NCBI GenBank assembly: GCA_900208305.1
Contig: OAPG01000005.1
Coordinates: forward strand, 1 to 64,000
Direction: 5' to 3'
Length of the DNA: 64,000 bases
Source: Melanopsichium pennsylvanicum
Lineage: Eukaryota > Basidiomycota > Ustilaginomycetes > Ustilaginales
Made by a program: the position numbers and the translations under genes. A model generated the notes under the pieces. The model was not told the origin of the DNA. It made no database searches and saw nothing but the letters and a program-made list of their open reading frames with translations. Below, in pieces: positions 30,346-42,070 of the stretch. Every line of letters begins with the position of its first letter. The stretch's first letter is position 1.

Positions 30346-30704
30346 GTTGCAATTACACCAGCCACTTCTACAACGGCAAGCTTTGCCGTAGGATTCGTGG
30401 CATACTTCGGCTACCGTGCTGTCGCATGTATTGCACCTGCCACATTTGTACTTGTATTCAGTGATCAAAGCCAGTTTTGTTTGGTAAAGGATTTCGTTTC
30501 GGATACGTATGCTCGCAACAGAGAATGGGTGGTGTGACACAATAAGATTGACAGCACAATGTTCGACAGAGCGTCGTACTTGGCCAAACGGATGCCGCAA
30601 CAGCAAAGTGGCGGTTTTGCAGAAGCTCGCATGATGGGTTGTTTTGACATTGCTAAGGTAGAAAAGCTCGTGCGAGATTATGAGCACGCGAGATAAATGT
30701 GCAT
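30346..30704. other. convergent intergenic spacer
   Basis: About 360 bases between the stops of two convergent genes. It should hold both terminators; nothing else was seen. Confidence 0.5.
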
Positions 30705-31450
30705 CTAGAAGGTGGATCGGCTGACCTTTTCGAGGACAGTCTCGTGGCTTACTTCTGAGAAGTCGGTGCCCTGAATCTCGGCAGAGATACCAACCAGCGC
30801 CTTCCTGAGAGCATCCTTGGACGCAGCGAAGACCATCTTCTGCTTGATCTTGGCGTCATCGGGCGACCAGGTGAAGAAGCAGATCTTGTTACGCTTGCCC
30901 TCGTCTCCCTTCTCGTACTCAAAGTCGTAGATGGCATATCGACATTCAGCAGGGGGCAGCTCGGCGATAAAGTCATCGTACGAGGCAGAGGTCGAGGTGT
31001 TCTGGACGACAATTTCGGTGTTGTTCGAGTTGAGAGTGTAGATGATGTACTTGATCTTCTTGCCGAGCTTGAGCTCCTGGAACTGAGCCAGGCACTCCTG
31101 GGAGACTGCGACACCGGAGGACTGTGATTCGCGCATGCATGAGAATTGGTCCAGCGAAGATGAGACGGGTGGTTGCAGATGTCCGATCAGCGATGAATTT
31201 GAAACAAAAGCACTCGAGAGGGGCGATGCCAAGATGAGGTAGCAGCATCCGTCGAGAAGGAAGCCAGTGTGTAGCGGAGATTGAAGGAGAGCGTATTCCG
31301 TTTCGTTATTGATGACATTCAGGGATCGGGGTGAGCGAGAAGAAAAAAGTTCATGTTATGAGCCATCAGATTCGCCCTTTATTTGGATACAAGAGCGATC
31401 TTCTTTCGCCGAAGCGGTTGACGCAGAGGCTCCTTGAATAAACATACCAT
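30705..31450 (-). CDS. cofilin (ADF/cofilin actin-depolymerising protein)
   Basis: Cofilin binds and severs actin filaments and recycles monomers. Exon 1 codes only the initiator ATG (31450-31448, followed by GTATGT). A 326-nt intron (31447-31122, ending CACAG) follows, then exon 2 (31121-30705). The joined product is 139 residues, the normal cofilin length, and starts [12 protein letters not shown] like other fungal cofilins, with the regulatory Ser near the N-terminus. The ADF fold is evident from [44 protein letters not shown] and the long actin-binding helix [20 protein letters not shown]. Exon 2 is open upstream into the intron, which would give a false longer N-terminus. Confidence 0.93.
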
Positions 31451-33556
31451 TTGGAGAGAGTTGAGAAGGGGAATGGACCAAAGTATATAGGTGAGTGAAG
31501 AAGGTTCGGTAGTAAAGAGTTAGCTTTGGTGCTGAGAAGGAAAAACGCGGACGTGCGCGTTGAGAGCGGTGAACGTTTTGGTCGTCGTCAGAGTGGAGAG
31601 TGCGATTCACGTAGCTGCCAGCTATACAATCGTGAGTAAACTAGAGAAAGGGAGATCAACACACCGAGGCTGCCTGACCAGAGGCTGTGTTGACGATGTT
31701 GAGGCTGCCAACCCCACTTTGAATTGCTGCACAATCGTATCACCGATTCGAAATACATTTCAAGGGTTTTCAATTTGAACGCGCCCTCTGATCGTTTAAA
31801 CTCTGCTATCGCTTTTCAAGTTGAAAATGTGTGTTTGAAGACGAAAACAGCCCAACTGCTGAACAGGCGCGGAGTATGGACGACCGATGCAATCTTAAAA
31901 TCTGTCTGAAGTTCTACCAGTGGGCATGAGGGTAAGGCTGACACTATGTTCACATCAATTCCTCGGCTTAACATTCGGTGATAGCTTATAGCATTTCACA
32001 TGTCTCGCGATATCAAGAGCAGTTGACAGATTCGTCCACGCCATCCGACCCTGTCAGATGTCGGTCAACGAGGCTTTCAACGATGATGATACAGAAAAGC
32101 TGAGACTGCGTCAACGACATGGAAACAGAACCTGAGGGTGGCCATGCATTGGAGGTGTTAGACCACCAAAATCTATCCCAAGACGGCGCTTTTTATTCCG
32201 AGGATTTGGCTATCGTCCGAGTGCTCGACATGAGATTTCGAGCGGTACCGGATTCGGATCACGTAGGGTCTCTGGTCGGAAAATCACGTTCTCCCGTCTG
32301 GCGAATAGTTGTCGGTGCATGATGGCCGAGGAAAACACATAACGCGTGATACCCGTCGACCTCACTTGGTCGGTCAGTCTTGCCCGAAAAATCAGTTGCC
32401 CCGTCAAAAAAAAAAAAAAAAAAAAAAAAATTCAAAGAAAACACGGGCTGGAAGAAATACCTGGGTCTAAATCCATCGAAAGCCACTACTGCAACGAGTG
32501 TTGTGGCTTGCAGCGGAAGACTCAAACGAGGGAGCTTCTAATGTTTTATTGGTTGAATTTGAGGAAAGCGGCTCATTGGCGATTAAGTGGCGGCAGTGCG
32601 CCTCCTTGACTCGGCAGTGTCAGCGAGCCACCCTTCTGCTTGCCATTGTGTGCTGAATATCATTGCTGTCCGTCTTGCCCTCGAACTCGCTTAGTATTCT
32701 GGTTTCAGGTTTAAATTTTTGTGCGGCTGTATCGTGAGATCCTCTCACCGCGCATGAGATTCGCATCCTTTTACTGTGAGAGATGGTCAGACTGCTTTCG
32801 TCAAAGGCACATTCGTCGAAGTCGACCTGTTTTCCCTTGCAAGCCATGAAGAAGCTCGGTGATATACTTAGACCCTTGATGGGTACTAAAGACGAGCATT
32901 TCAAACCTCGCTTGCATGGTCTCTACACGTGCTAGGCAACCAATGTGTTGCCCATAGGCCTGGCAGCGTGACAACTTGCAATGGAAGACCCCGTGCCATT
33001 CGGTAGAGCGGATAACCCGGCGTGAAAGCGGGTGATGAGATTGCTACACTCAAATAAGCGAGGTCTTTGCGGTTGTGCGCTTCCGACTCGCTGGCCCCAT
33101 AATACTAAACTTGCTCAGATCTCTTGACGGTGCGCGACATTCGATATCCCTACGAGCAGCCAACATTTTACCCCTAGGGTGTCGCCGTCTTGGTCGCCGT
33201 CAGGAGAAGCAATGTTCGTAGACTTGTCTGTCCTTGCGCCAACACGGTTACCGTCTTTGGGACCTTCGAAGCGTTCGTTGCAATTACTGGGAGCTGCGAC
33301 TGTGACACATGGGCCCTCGTATATGCCTCAAGCTTGCGCAATAGCAGAAACTATAAGCTTGGGTCGCCTTGATACCATCCAGTTACTTCCAATATTTCCA
33401 AGCTCGACTTGCTATCCCTTGGCCGCTTGCTGGGACAATGCCGTAGCCAAGCCTCCTTTTCGAATTTATCTGGAGGTACAGCAAGCTTCAAGCATTCACG
33501 GCATGAGGCTAGTTTAGCACACAGTATATGCGCGAGATGGTGCAAGTGACGGAGAC
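31451..33556. other. gene-poor stretch upstream of cofilin
   Basis: The first few hundred bases are the cofilin promoter and leader. The rest holds only short frames; the longest (112 codons at 33179-33517) has no recognisable domain. An A-tract of about 26 bases lies at 32405-32430. Confidence 0.5.
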
Positions 33557-33868
33557 CGGATACTTTATCTCCGAAACATGTGCTTTGTTTCTTTCCCGCA
33601 TCGAGATAGGCTGGCCATAAGTGACGAGTTGCTTGCGTCGGAGTCGATGCGCGCCTTTGTTACACATCACTTCGAAGAATATGGTATTTCGATCGATGAT
33701 TGGCTTTGGCGGGCTTGTCTTTCAGCTTTCTGCTGTACAATGCGAATATTATAGGGATACAGGAGCGGCAACAGCAATATCCTGGAGGATTTGCGTCCAA
33801 GATTAGTGTCGAGAGGTCTGCACTCAGGAGACTCAATGAAGGCACAGCGTGACGCAGCTGGCGTGTGA
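33557..33868 (+). pseudogene. protein-coding relic, unknown family
   Basis: One frame reads RNMCFVSFPHRDRLAISDEL, then ESMRAFVTHHFEEYGISIDD and WLWRACLSAFCC, then a TAG at 33752-33754, and continues without a stop to TGA at 33868. Acid/aromatic composition and codon use look like coding sequence. There is no proper start, and an internal stop is present. I cannot name the family. Confidence 0.45.
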
Positions 33869-36800
33869 ATCATGTATCAAGTACCTCTCTTGGTGCAGCT
33901 CGCAGCCCATGTGAGAGGTAGGGGAGAAGGAGAGGGCATGTGCCCATATCTGCGACGAGAAGAGGGAAACCTGTTGCCAAAAAAAGAACTGGGTACTTTT
34001 TTATCAAGAGGGTAGATTGTATTTGCAACTCAATGATAGACTTGGATTCCGGAATGCTTGATGTCGGATGTGTGGTATGTAAGGGGGAACGTCATTAGTA
34101 TTTTTCAACTAATCGAGAGGATCTATGTTAACTGCAAGAATTTGTTTTCTGGGCAACAATCTCTTCGGGTTCCTGAATCTGCTTCGAGACGGTGGCTTGA
34201 CCTGCTTGACCCGCCACTGGACCAGTATCGCGATGCTCAGCCCCACGAGGCTGGTAACCTTACAGAAGCACGACTCCGTCTCTAGGAACGAAGTCGACTG
34301 ATCATGCTTGAAAGGTAGTGAGCAGGCTTACATGTAAGGCAATCAAAGCAAATAATTGCGCACGTCTGAGTGTTCCTTTTTCAACATCCTTGCAAAGATG
34401 TTTCACACCAATATGGCGCCATCCATGCATGTTGTCCCTGACCTCGAAAGACAGCTATCGAACTTGCTGCAGCTGAAAATCATTCGTTGACAGAATTGAA
34501 GCCAGACTCGATTTTTGCCGTCATACTAGAGTTCTTTTTTCAAGCTCCTCTTGAAGGAGTCCTAACCGTCGCGAAGTATCGCCAGATGCCGCCATCATTG
34601 GACAACTCGATTCCAAGGACATTCTAAATGATATGCACATGAGGCGTATCTCAAGTCTGCCCTTTGAATTCGTAGCAGCGGTCCCCTTCAACGCTGACGA
34701 CGTACGATTGTCGCAACCTTTGAACCTTTGCCTTGAACTCCGATCGGCTCGAGGCTTGCCGACGCTCGTCATCAGGGTGTTGAATTGTGGCACGTGCGTG
34801 ATGTTTGTCCTGTATAGGATGTACACAACGCCAGCATCTCGTAGCATGACAGCCACACAGAAATGGATGGGAGAGGAGACATGGACAGGAGACAAGTCAT
34901 ACTAAAGCCACAAGCGGGTGTATCAGCTACCGCATTGGGAAAAGAATCTCAGTGCTGATGCAGTATCTTAGTTAGAAGCTGTGAGCCGACCTTCGCACAG
35001 CTCTGAGCTTCCGAGGTAGAAACAAAGCGGCACCCGAGGCGTCTTCCTTTGCGGTGTCGAGATACGTCCAGAGCCATAGAGCGATTTCCCCTCACAAACC
35101 GCAAGAGCGGCGTGCGTCTCGTTTCCCCCCTAGGCTCAAGAAAGGTGAGAGGCAAGTCCTTGGATGTAAATAGGGTCCAGTCTGGAGAAATGGACGGCTG
35201 ATTGCCGTAGAAGAGCTTTCCGACCATGCATGCAAGAACAAATCGAAAATCTACATCGAGTCTTCTCAGCATTGGTTTTCATTGTCAGCAAGCTCGACAG
35301 ACATGATGTTTCCGAGCCTAGCAAAGCCTTGACATGCAAGGACGAAGGGCATGTCGGTCAGCAGATGAAAGGGAAGGAAAGGGGGGAGGAGACAACCATG
35401 CAGCGCGCTCATATGGGTCTGCAGCGTGCGGAGATTGAAAGATCTAAGCAGGTCCCTCAAAAAGGGCTTGGGTGCAGCTTGGAGGGTGCATGTCTTTCGA
35501 TCGAGCTGCAAGCGTCCATCGAGTGTACCGCAAGAGCCATGCTTCTACTCTGAATGCATGAATGAAGGCTAGATTTTTGGTTTCGCGCGCCTTCCAGCGG
35601 GCTTAGGTAAGTCCTCGCGAACAATGGCGGGTCGCAAGCTGCACCTTTGTGCCGATTCCTCATTGTGCCCGTGCAATGCTAGGACCTCACACACCTGCTA
35701 GAGTAGGTAACCTCACTCTCAAAAAGCATGTTCATGTACGTTTAGTTCAATTGACTACCGCTTGCAAGCCCAGCAAAAAAGTCATAGCACAATGCGATGT
35801 TGATGATGCCATGCTGAAACTCACAACAGGTCTATGAATTGAACTCGTTCTGGCAGGCGATTTTGAGGTGAATCTAAGTCGCAACCTCGTGACCGACGGA
35901 TGGCGAAGTATTGGATGCTCCTTACCCCATCCGATGCAAGCAGCGTACATTACTGTCCATTACTATGCAGCATGCCCGTCATCGCAAGTCGCAAGCTGCG
36001 GGATTTGGGCATGTCAAGTCTCAGACAAATGAGGAGCAATCATATGTGGCAGCTGGGGCAAAGGAGGCTTGCAAGGCTTCCGCAGAACCGCTTGTGCAAA
36101 CCCAACCATTGTGCAGCACAATAGTGTGACACGGCTTGATCCACTAGCCAGGAACGGGATTCGAATGTCAATTATGCACATAACATTTCGGTCACCCAAT
36201 CCTTACCTTTTTTTTTCTTTTTTTTTTTTTTCTCCGTCTCTAGCCTTCTACACTGACGCGAGTGCGGAGATTACAAAAAAAAAAAAAAAGGTGTCAAGAA
36301 TTGAAAAACAAACGAAAAAAAAAAGAAAAGCCGGATTCGCCTCACGCTGGACCTGTAAGGTACCTGATAGCGCCTGACGGCCATTGGTGGGGCGAACTTC
36401 ATCTAGAATTTATTGTCAAGCTGTGAACTCTTCACAGCATTGACAAAGCGTGAATGTGACCACATGACTCCCGCTTGCGTAATGCGTGACTGTCTCGAGC
36501 ACATGTTCGGACTTGAACTCTCTGCATAAGTCCTCAGTCTTTATCCACGGTAGTGGAAATGCACATGTACTGCCTGCGTCTGCACATGTACCTCGGAGCC
36601 GCAACAAGAGTCCGGCCAGCTCGAGATGATTTGTGAGAGGTAACAGTTTAGAGAAGTTTGAAAAACAGCGCCTTGGCACTGCTGTCTATACTCGCTTTCT
36701 TTGGCAGAGAAGCAGGTCTAGCCCAGCATTAGACTGTTGACGTTCATAGAGAGACACAACTCCTGTTTACTGCCGACACTGTCGATGTCTGAATACGAAA

Positions 36801-39457
36801 TCAGCTCAAATCATGCGAGGAAATTGTCTGCCTCGTTTGGCATATTCTGCTGCTACGTCTATGTCCAATAGTGTTCGCTTTGTCACCTTTGTAGCAAAGA
36901 GGATGGTGGGAAGGAAAGATGCTAGCATTGATGAATTGGTTGTGGTTTATGATCGCTGACACGATTTACGACACTGCTAAACAAATTGATGCCCCGGCAG
37001 GACGTGCGGATGATGATTGTCAGGCTAACCTGATCGGGAAGTGTTTGTCAACTCTTGCACCCTTAAGGGGCGGCGGAGAGAAGAATCGAAGTGGAAAAGA
37101 GCGGTCGTCAATACTTGGCAGAGGTTTCACGCGCACGTAGAGTAGGACCTATTGTGCATTACCTGTACCGAACAGCAGAACAGGCTTCCGTGGGTCATGC
37201 TTGTCCCAAGGTAAAAGCACCAATATAAATGGGCCTGATTTTCGAATTGAACGGTGAATCAATCTTGGTGGCTGCACTTTCGACGTACAATCACCGCGGC
37301 GAACGGGGAAACCACACTAATCTTTGATTTTGACATCGAGATTTGGGTTGTCGAGGTCAACTCCGCTCTATTCCGCCGCTCGGGGTTTGAAAAAAATCCT
37401 GTTCAGTACTGACCACTTGATTTCGGCTCGATCGACTATCAAAACGAAAACAAATGCATCGAAATGTCACTTGTTGATCAAGTTGGATCGAGTATCAGAT
37501 CTTGGATGCAAACAAGCCAGACCGGTTCCAAGTACTGTACAGCTGCGCGAAGCTGAGTTTACCGGAACACACAAGAGTCTGCCCCTGCTCCCAATCTGGA
37601 TTTAGAACTTGTCTCGGCAAATCTGCCTCGGCATGCTTGCGTGCTGCTGTCGATGCTCTTATATTGGCGAGAAGGCACGTGTCGCCCCCGCCCATGGATT
37701 GTGTACGGTACTGGGCAGTATATGCGCAGAGGCTATCCCTAAAACTAGAGCCATCAAGCAACAACGAGAAGGCAGTGCAAAACGGTTCAAGTTCAGCTGG
37801 GACACGACGGGGGTCAAGTTGAGGTTGATCCTCCTTTTGTGCTCGGTTGCTACAAGAAATATCTTGCGCCTTGTGGGCTGCGGTGATTCGCTTCGACACT
37901 AGCCTTGACTTACACTGTTCGCTTTGATACGTCTGCTTAAAGAGAGAAAGTCGTATTACATATCTTGATGCAGCAAAGGAGACAGGTTGTTGCCTGATGA
38001 AGCGCATCTTGCTTACATGAATTGGCTGCAGTACCCTAAGTTATAAAGTGATTAGGAACAATACAAAACAGCACAGCATTTGATTCGATTGCGTTTCGAG
38101 ATCCGCTCACCCAGATTGGGGGTTTTTTTTTCTTCTTTTTTCATGCAGTCTGAATTAGTTGGTCCCTCGGCGTGGCATCTGTTGAGCGCAATTTTGAGCT
38201 AAAGCAAGCTTGCTGCACTTGCATCTGCAACACGGCCTGGCCAACTCCATAACCGCGTTTTCGGGTCCCCGCTGCCGCTGCATGAATCATCGTCAACATC
38301 TGACCATGGTTCTCATTCCCGCGCAATCCCCAACGCATTTCTATGGCTTCGCTGCATCACTCAAGCCTGATCAACAGACCCAACAAAAAATAAAAATAAT
38401 AAAAACAATAAAAAATAAAAGTGAACATCCCTCTCATTCCTCTGGGCTGGGCGTCAACTCACCTTTTTTCCCCCCCTCTTTTTACTGTAAATTTGATTGT
38501 CTTCCTTCCCGTTGCTTAAAGAGCCCCGCGCTTGGTTGCGTTGCCGTCCTCGATGCGTTGCCCAGAAGGCTCTCACACTGCTCGAGCTGCTCGTCTTGCT
38601 CATCTTGCTCATCTTGCTCATCTTGCTCGTGTTGCTATTTCCGTTTCCCTTGCGGTTGTCCTGAATGCAGCGGCTATTTCCCTGTTCGGCCAAGTATATC
38701 GTGATGCGTCTTGTTCATTCCTCTGTCTCGTCAAGTCTGTGTGTGCGTACAATTGATGGTGGAGTTTCGGCTTTCACCTGAACCTTGTCCCTGCCTGCTC
38801 TTTGTCTCGGCTTTTTGGCGTACAAGGCTCGGTGTGCGACATTCTGACAAGACAGGTGCCTGGCAATCTTTTTATCTGGCATGCTCACTTTGCTTCCAAA
38901 AACCAGATTTTCGGCTTCCTGTCCTCCTACTTGTGACGAAACGACAGGATCTTCGTTTTACTCTTCTACCTTCTCACCGTCCTTCCTTCCATCTCATCTC
39001 CTGAATCAATACTATGTCAATCAACTTGAGCGCTCTCTCATCCACACCTCATCATCTTCCTCTCATTCACGCAGTCATCTTGTTCTCAGCCACTCTAACC
39101 GCTTTCCACTACGACCAAGACAATCACGACCACATTCATTTCTTGACTTCTGCTGTTGATTTCTCGACTTGATCGTCATCAACAAAAAAGCGCTTTGCTC
39201 TCTCCTCCAACATTCTAAATCGTCTCTCACACCGAATTTGACGCATTTAGCAATAACGGCTGCGACCTTGCCCCTTGAATCGATTGCCAAAGTGAGCCTC
39301 GCGCAGCCTACAGTATCTCAACGTTCCAACTACCAACAGTGCGACCAGTCGGACGTGCCGATTTCTTTACATTCCCACACGCTGGCCCAGCTTGTAGTAC
39401 CTCGAAACTCTAATCATCGGGCATTTCAAGCAGACCCTTTCTCGTCGCACAGCCATC
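33869..39457. other. long gene-poor stretch ending in the bHLH promoter
   Basis: About 5.6 kb without a convincing gene. Some protein-like snatches occur (34585-34905 plus; 34949-35272 minus), but none has a start and a domain. T-runs at 36209-36232 and A-runs at 36275-36318 could pair. A 9-bp TTGCTCATC tandem lies at about 38590-38632. From about 38100 to 39457 the sequence is pyrimidine-rich with scattered CTTTTT and TTCCTTCC tracts, typical of a long fungal promoter and 5' leader for the bHLH gene. Confidence 0.5.
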
Positions 39458-41254
39458 ATGTTCCCTGGCCGCACCTCGGAAGGTGTCCGAAACACCCTTC
39501 CACCCATCTCTTCCATTTCGCACGACGCTGAATTCACCAGAGACTCAGCTGCACCAAATCGAGCTTTGCGTGCGCCTTTGCTCAAACCCGATTCTGTTCT
39601 CCAAGATCGAAGGCCTTCTTCAGCGTTGGACCGTCGGCGTACACCCCCTGGTGGCCTTCTGCCACGTCCTCACAGCGAGAAAGATCCTCCTCGACCGAGC
39701 CAAGACGCCCATCCAGGGCCCATGAATCCAAAGTTCTCACAAAACGGTCCACCGCCGCCGCCATTTCGCCGCGATGGACGAGGCTCTCCTGCATCGGATG
39801 AGCATCCCTGGCGCTCGTATGACCGACCTGACAGTCGATTCGCTGCCAAGGCAGGCTTCAGCCCACGAATGCCGCCATCACCTTACACTGCTAGAGATGA
39901 TAGCGTATCAGCACCCTGGCAACGAGTCTGTGACGATCAGCACCGATCTCGCATGCCAGCACCCACCGCAGTCATGCGCGATGAGGGTCCCTGGAGGTCG
40001 AGTTCAACATTACGCGACCGTGCTGATGTGCATCCTGACGCTTTTGCTCATGAACGTGCAAGAGAGGAAGAGAGGTGGCGCGAGGAGCGCGATGGGCGCC
40101 CTTTACATCCATTTGAGACGGCGCCTGGTTATCCATCCCGTGGGCCGTATGCTGCAGATGTCCGCAGTGGTGTGCATCCCCTCGATGCTGAGCAAGATTC
40201 GCGTCGCACTCGACGACGCGCAACCTCAAGCTTGGTCGAGGAGGAGCAGAACGCTCAGAGGTACGCTATGCCAGGCGCACGTCCATACGGCTCAGGCACA
40301 TACAGCCCGCCCGAATCTAGGAGCCAGAGCGTAGCATCCAATCAACCAACCAGACCCGGTATCATGGCTGGCATGGATCCATCTCGACCTGCTTCCACCC
40401 TCGGTGTCGTACCCAATGCCGCCACTCCTTCTGCAGCACCTGCGCAACCTCCTGCCACCAACACCATCAACGCCAACCGCCGTGTAGCGCATTTACTCTC
40501 CGAACAGAAACGTCGCGAGTCTATCAACACGGGATTTGAAGATCTCCGCCAAGCTATCCCAGCTTGCCGAGATGGCCAAGACAGCAAAGCAACAATCCTC
40601 AAGCGTGCCCTCGAATACATTCGCGAGCTCGAGGCTGTTGTCGAGCGCCAACACCGACCCGCTCTAGAGAGCCATGCACGGGGCGGATACAGCAACCGCA
40701 GCCCGCCCGATGACAAGGATGACATTCGCCGCTTCGGTCGCCCTGGTGGCGATGAAGAGCGACGCGGCGGTGGTACGCAGGCAGCCGGCAGCAGTAGCAG
40801 CAGCAGCGAGGCTGGCAGCGGTCCCAGGATCGGCGGTCTGCCTTACAATGCTTTCAGCGAAGCTGGTAATGGTTGTTCCTCCCAACATGCCCTTCATCAC
40901 GTACGCGGATACCCACAGCGACATTGCTCGCCCAACCTGCCTCTGGTGACAACTCACCACGCATCTATGGCGGACCTGGGACGACCGGGACCCATGAAAG
41001 GCGTCAACAGTACCGGCGCCAAGCGCTGGGCTGAAGACACCTCGGACGAAGGACAGCGTTCGCCTTCTCACAGAAGGGTATCCGATGGTGACAAAGACGA
41101 CGATGACCGTTCGCCACCCGGTGCCAACTACATGATCACTCCCGCCGCTCATTCTCGATCGTCTCTCACATGCTTGCCTGCTCTCGACCAGCCGCGTGAC
41201 TGGCACAGCCGCCTTGACAACAAGTCGCTAGTTGATTCTGCTGTTCGCGCTTAA
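39458..41254 (+). CDS. bHLH transcription factor
   Basis: 598 residues from ATG 39458. Residues 1-335 are Pro/Arg/Ser-rich and disordered. The bHLH domain is at about 337-397: the basic region NANRRVAHLLSEQKRRESIN has the His-Glu-Arg spacing typical of binding to CACGTG E-boxes. Helix 1 is GFEDLRQAIPAC, the loop DGQDSKAT, and helix 2 ILKRALEYIRELEAVVERQ, which may extend as a short zipper. The remaining 200 residues are low-complexity with a poly-Ser run (AGC repeats near 40794) and an acidic patch. It is expected to act as a nuclear dimer; its targets cannot be read from sequence. The 1.3-kb pyrimidine-rich upstream region suggests a long leader and complex control. Confidence 0.88.
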   Translation: MFPGRTSEGVRNTLPPISSISHDAEFTRDSAAPNRALRAPLLKPDSVLQDRRPSSALDRRRTPPGGLLPRPHSEKDPPRPSQDAHPGPMNPKFSQNGPPPPPFRRDGRGSPASDEHPWRSYDRPDSRFAAKAGFSPRMPPSPYTARDDSVSAPWQRVCDDQHRSRMPAPTAVMRDEGPWRSSSTLRDRADVHPDAFAHERAREEERWREERDGRPLHPFETAPGYPSRGPYAADVRSGVHPLDAEQDSRRTRRRATSSLVEEEQNAQRYAMPGARPYGSGTYSPPESRSQSVASNQPTRPGIMAGMDPSRPASTLGVVPNAATPSAAPAQPPATNTINANRRVAHLLSEQKRRESINTGFEDLRQAIPACRDGQDSKATILKRALEYIRELEAVVERQHRPALESHARGGYSNRSPPDDKDDIRRFGRPGGDEERRGGGTQAAGSSSSSSEAGSGPRIGGLPYNAFSEAGNGCSSQHALHHVRGYPQRHCSPNLPLVTTHHASMADLGRPGPMKGVNSTGAKRWAEDTSDEGQRSPSHRRVSDGDKDDDDRSPPGANYMITPAAHSRSSLTCLPALDQPRDWHSRLDNKSLVDSAVRA

Positions 41255-42070
41255 AATTGATCGCACATCCCACAAGACTTTCGTGTGCTTTCTCTGCGTA
41301 ACTATTCTCTCCTGGTCGTAGTCTCACTCGCTCTCCCGTATGCCCCTAATATTGCACTTATTTTTCTTAGTCTCTTCACCGACGACCTGCTAATCATGTA
41401 AAGTATTATCATCGTTTCTGGGATCCTCTCTGTGCTTGCGTAGGGAGCCTGTCACCTTCGCAAAGTATCTTCTAACATATCTGTTGGGTCTTTGTGTATG
41501 AACCAACATGCTTGCGCCCCTGCTTTCTCGATGAACCTGACTTGTCTGGGCAACGTTAAACTAAAGGTGTGCAAATTATTCCTCCGCGTCGGTCAATGTG
41601 TCGACAAAGGTAACAGATTTATCTACCCACCTGACATTTCAGGGGTACTCGACTCAGAATCTGTCGCACTTTACACTTGAAGTCGTCAGTGACCGCGAGC
41701 GTTACCTTTCTGCGCTTTGAAAGGACCTCTAAGAGCGATCAAAGCATGCTTGCGCGAAGAGAGAATAACAGCATCGCCATCCTTTCCTTTGGATGTGTAA
41801 TTCACGTACGGAATTTCTTCCCTCGACTTTTGTTAAGTTTCTTCTTTTTATTTTTTTTTTTACCCAAACACGCGGCTAAGTCGAACTGCACTGGTACAGA
41901 GTATAGATTTTACAGATTGCCCTGCCTGTGCTCGAGTAGCCGATTGGACCCTTGAAATCCAAAAGTCATATCAGTCTAGGTCCAGAAGGTTTCTAAATAT
42001 GTGTTCTGTTCCACCGTCGCTTCAACACAACAAACAGCCACCATAATGCAACTTGCCTCCTCATAACACA
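41255..42070. other. 3' flank of the bHLH gene and intergenic
   Basis: About 800 bases without a credible gene. CT-rich 3' flank first, then AT-richer sequence with a T-run at 41847-41862. Confidence 0.5.

Noticed and set aside
37495..38007. 170-codon minus-strand frame
   Set aside because: No domain, and composition is non-coding-like; treated as chance in a gene-poor stretch.
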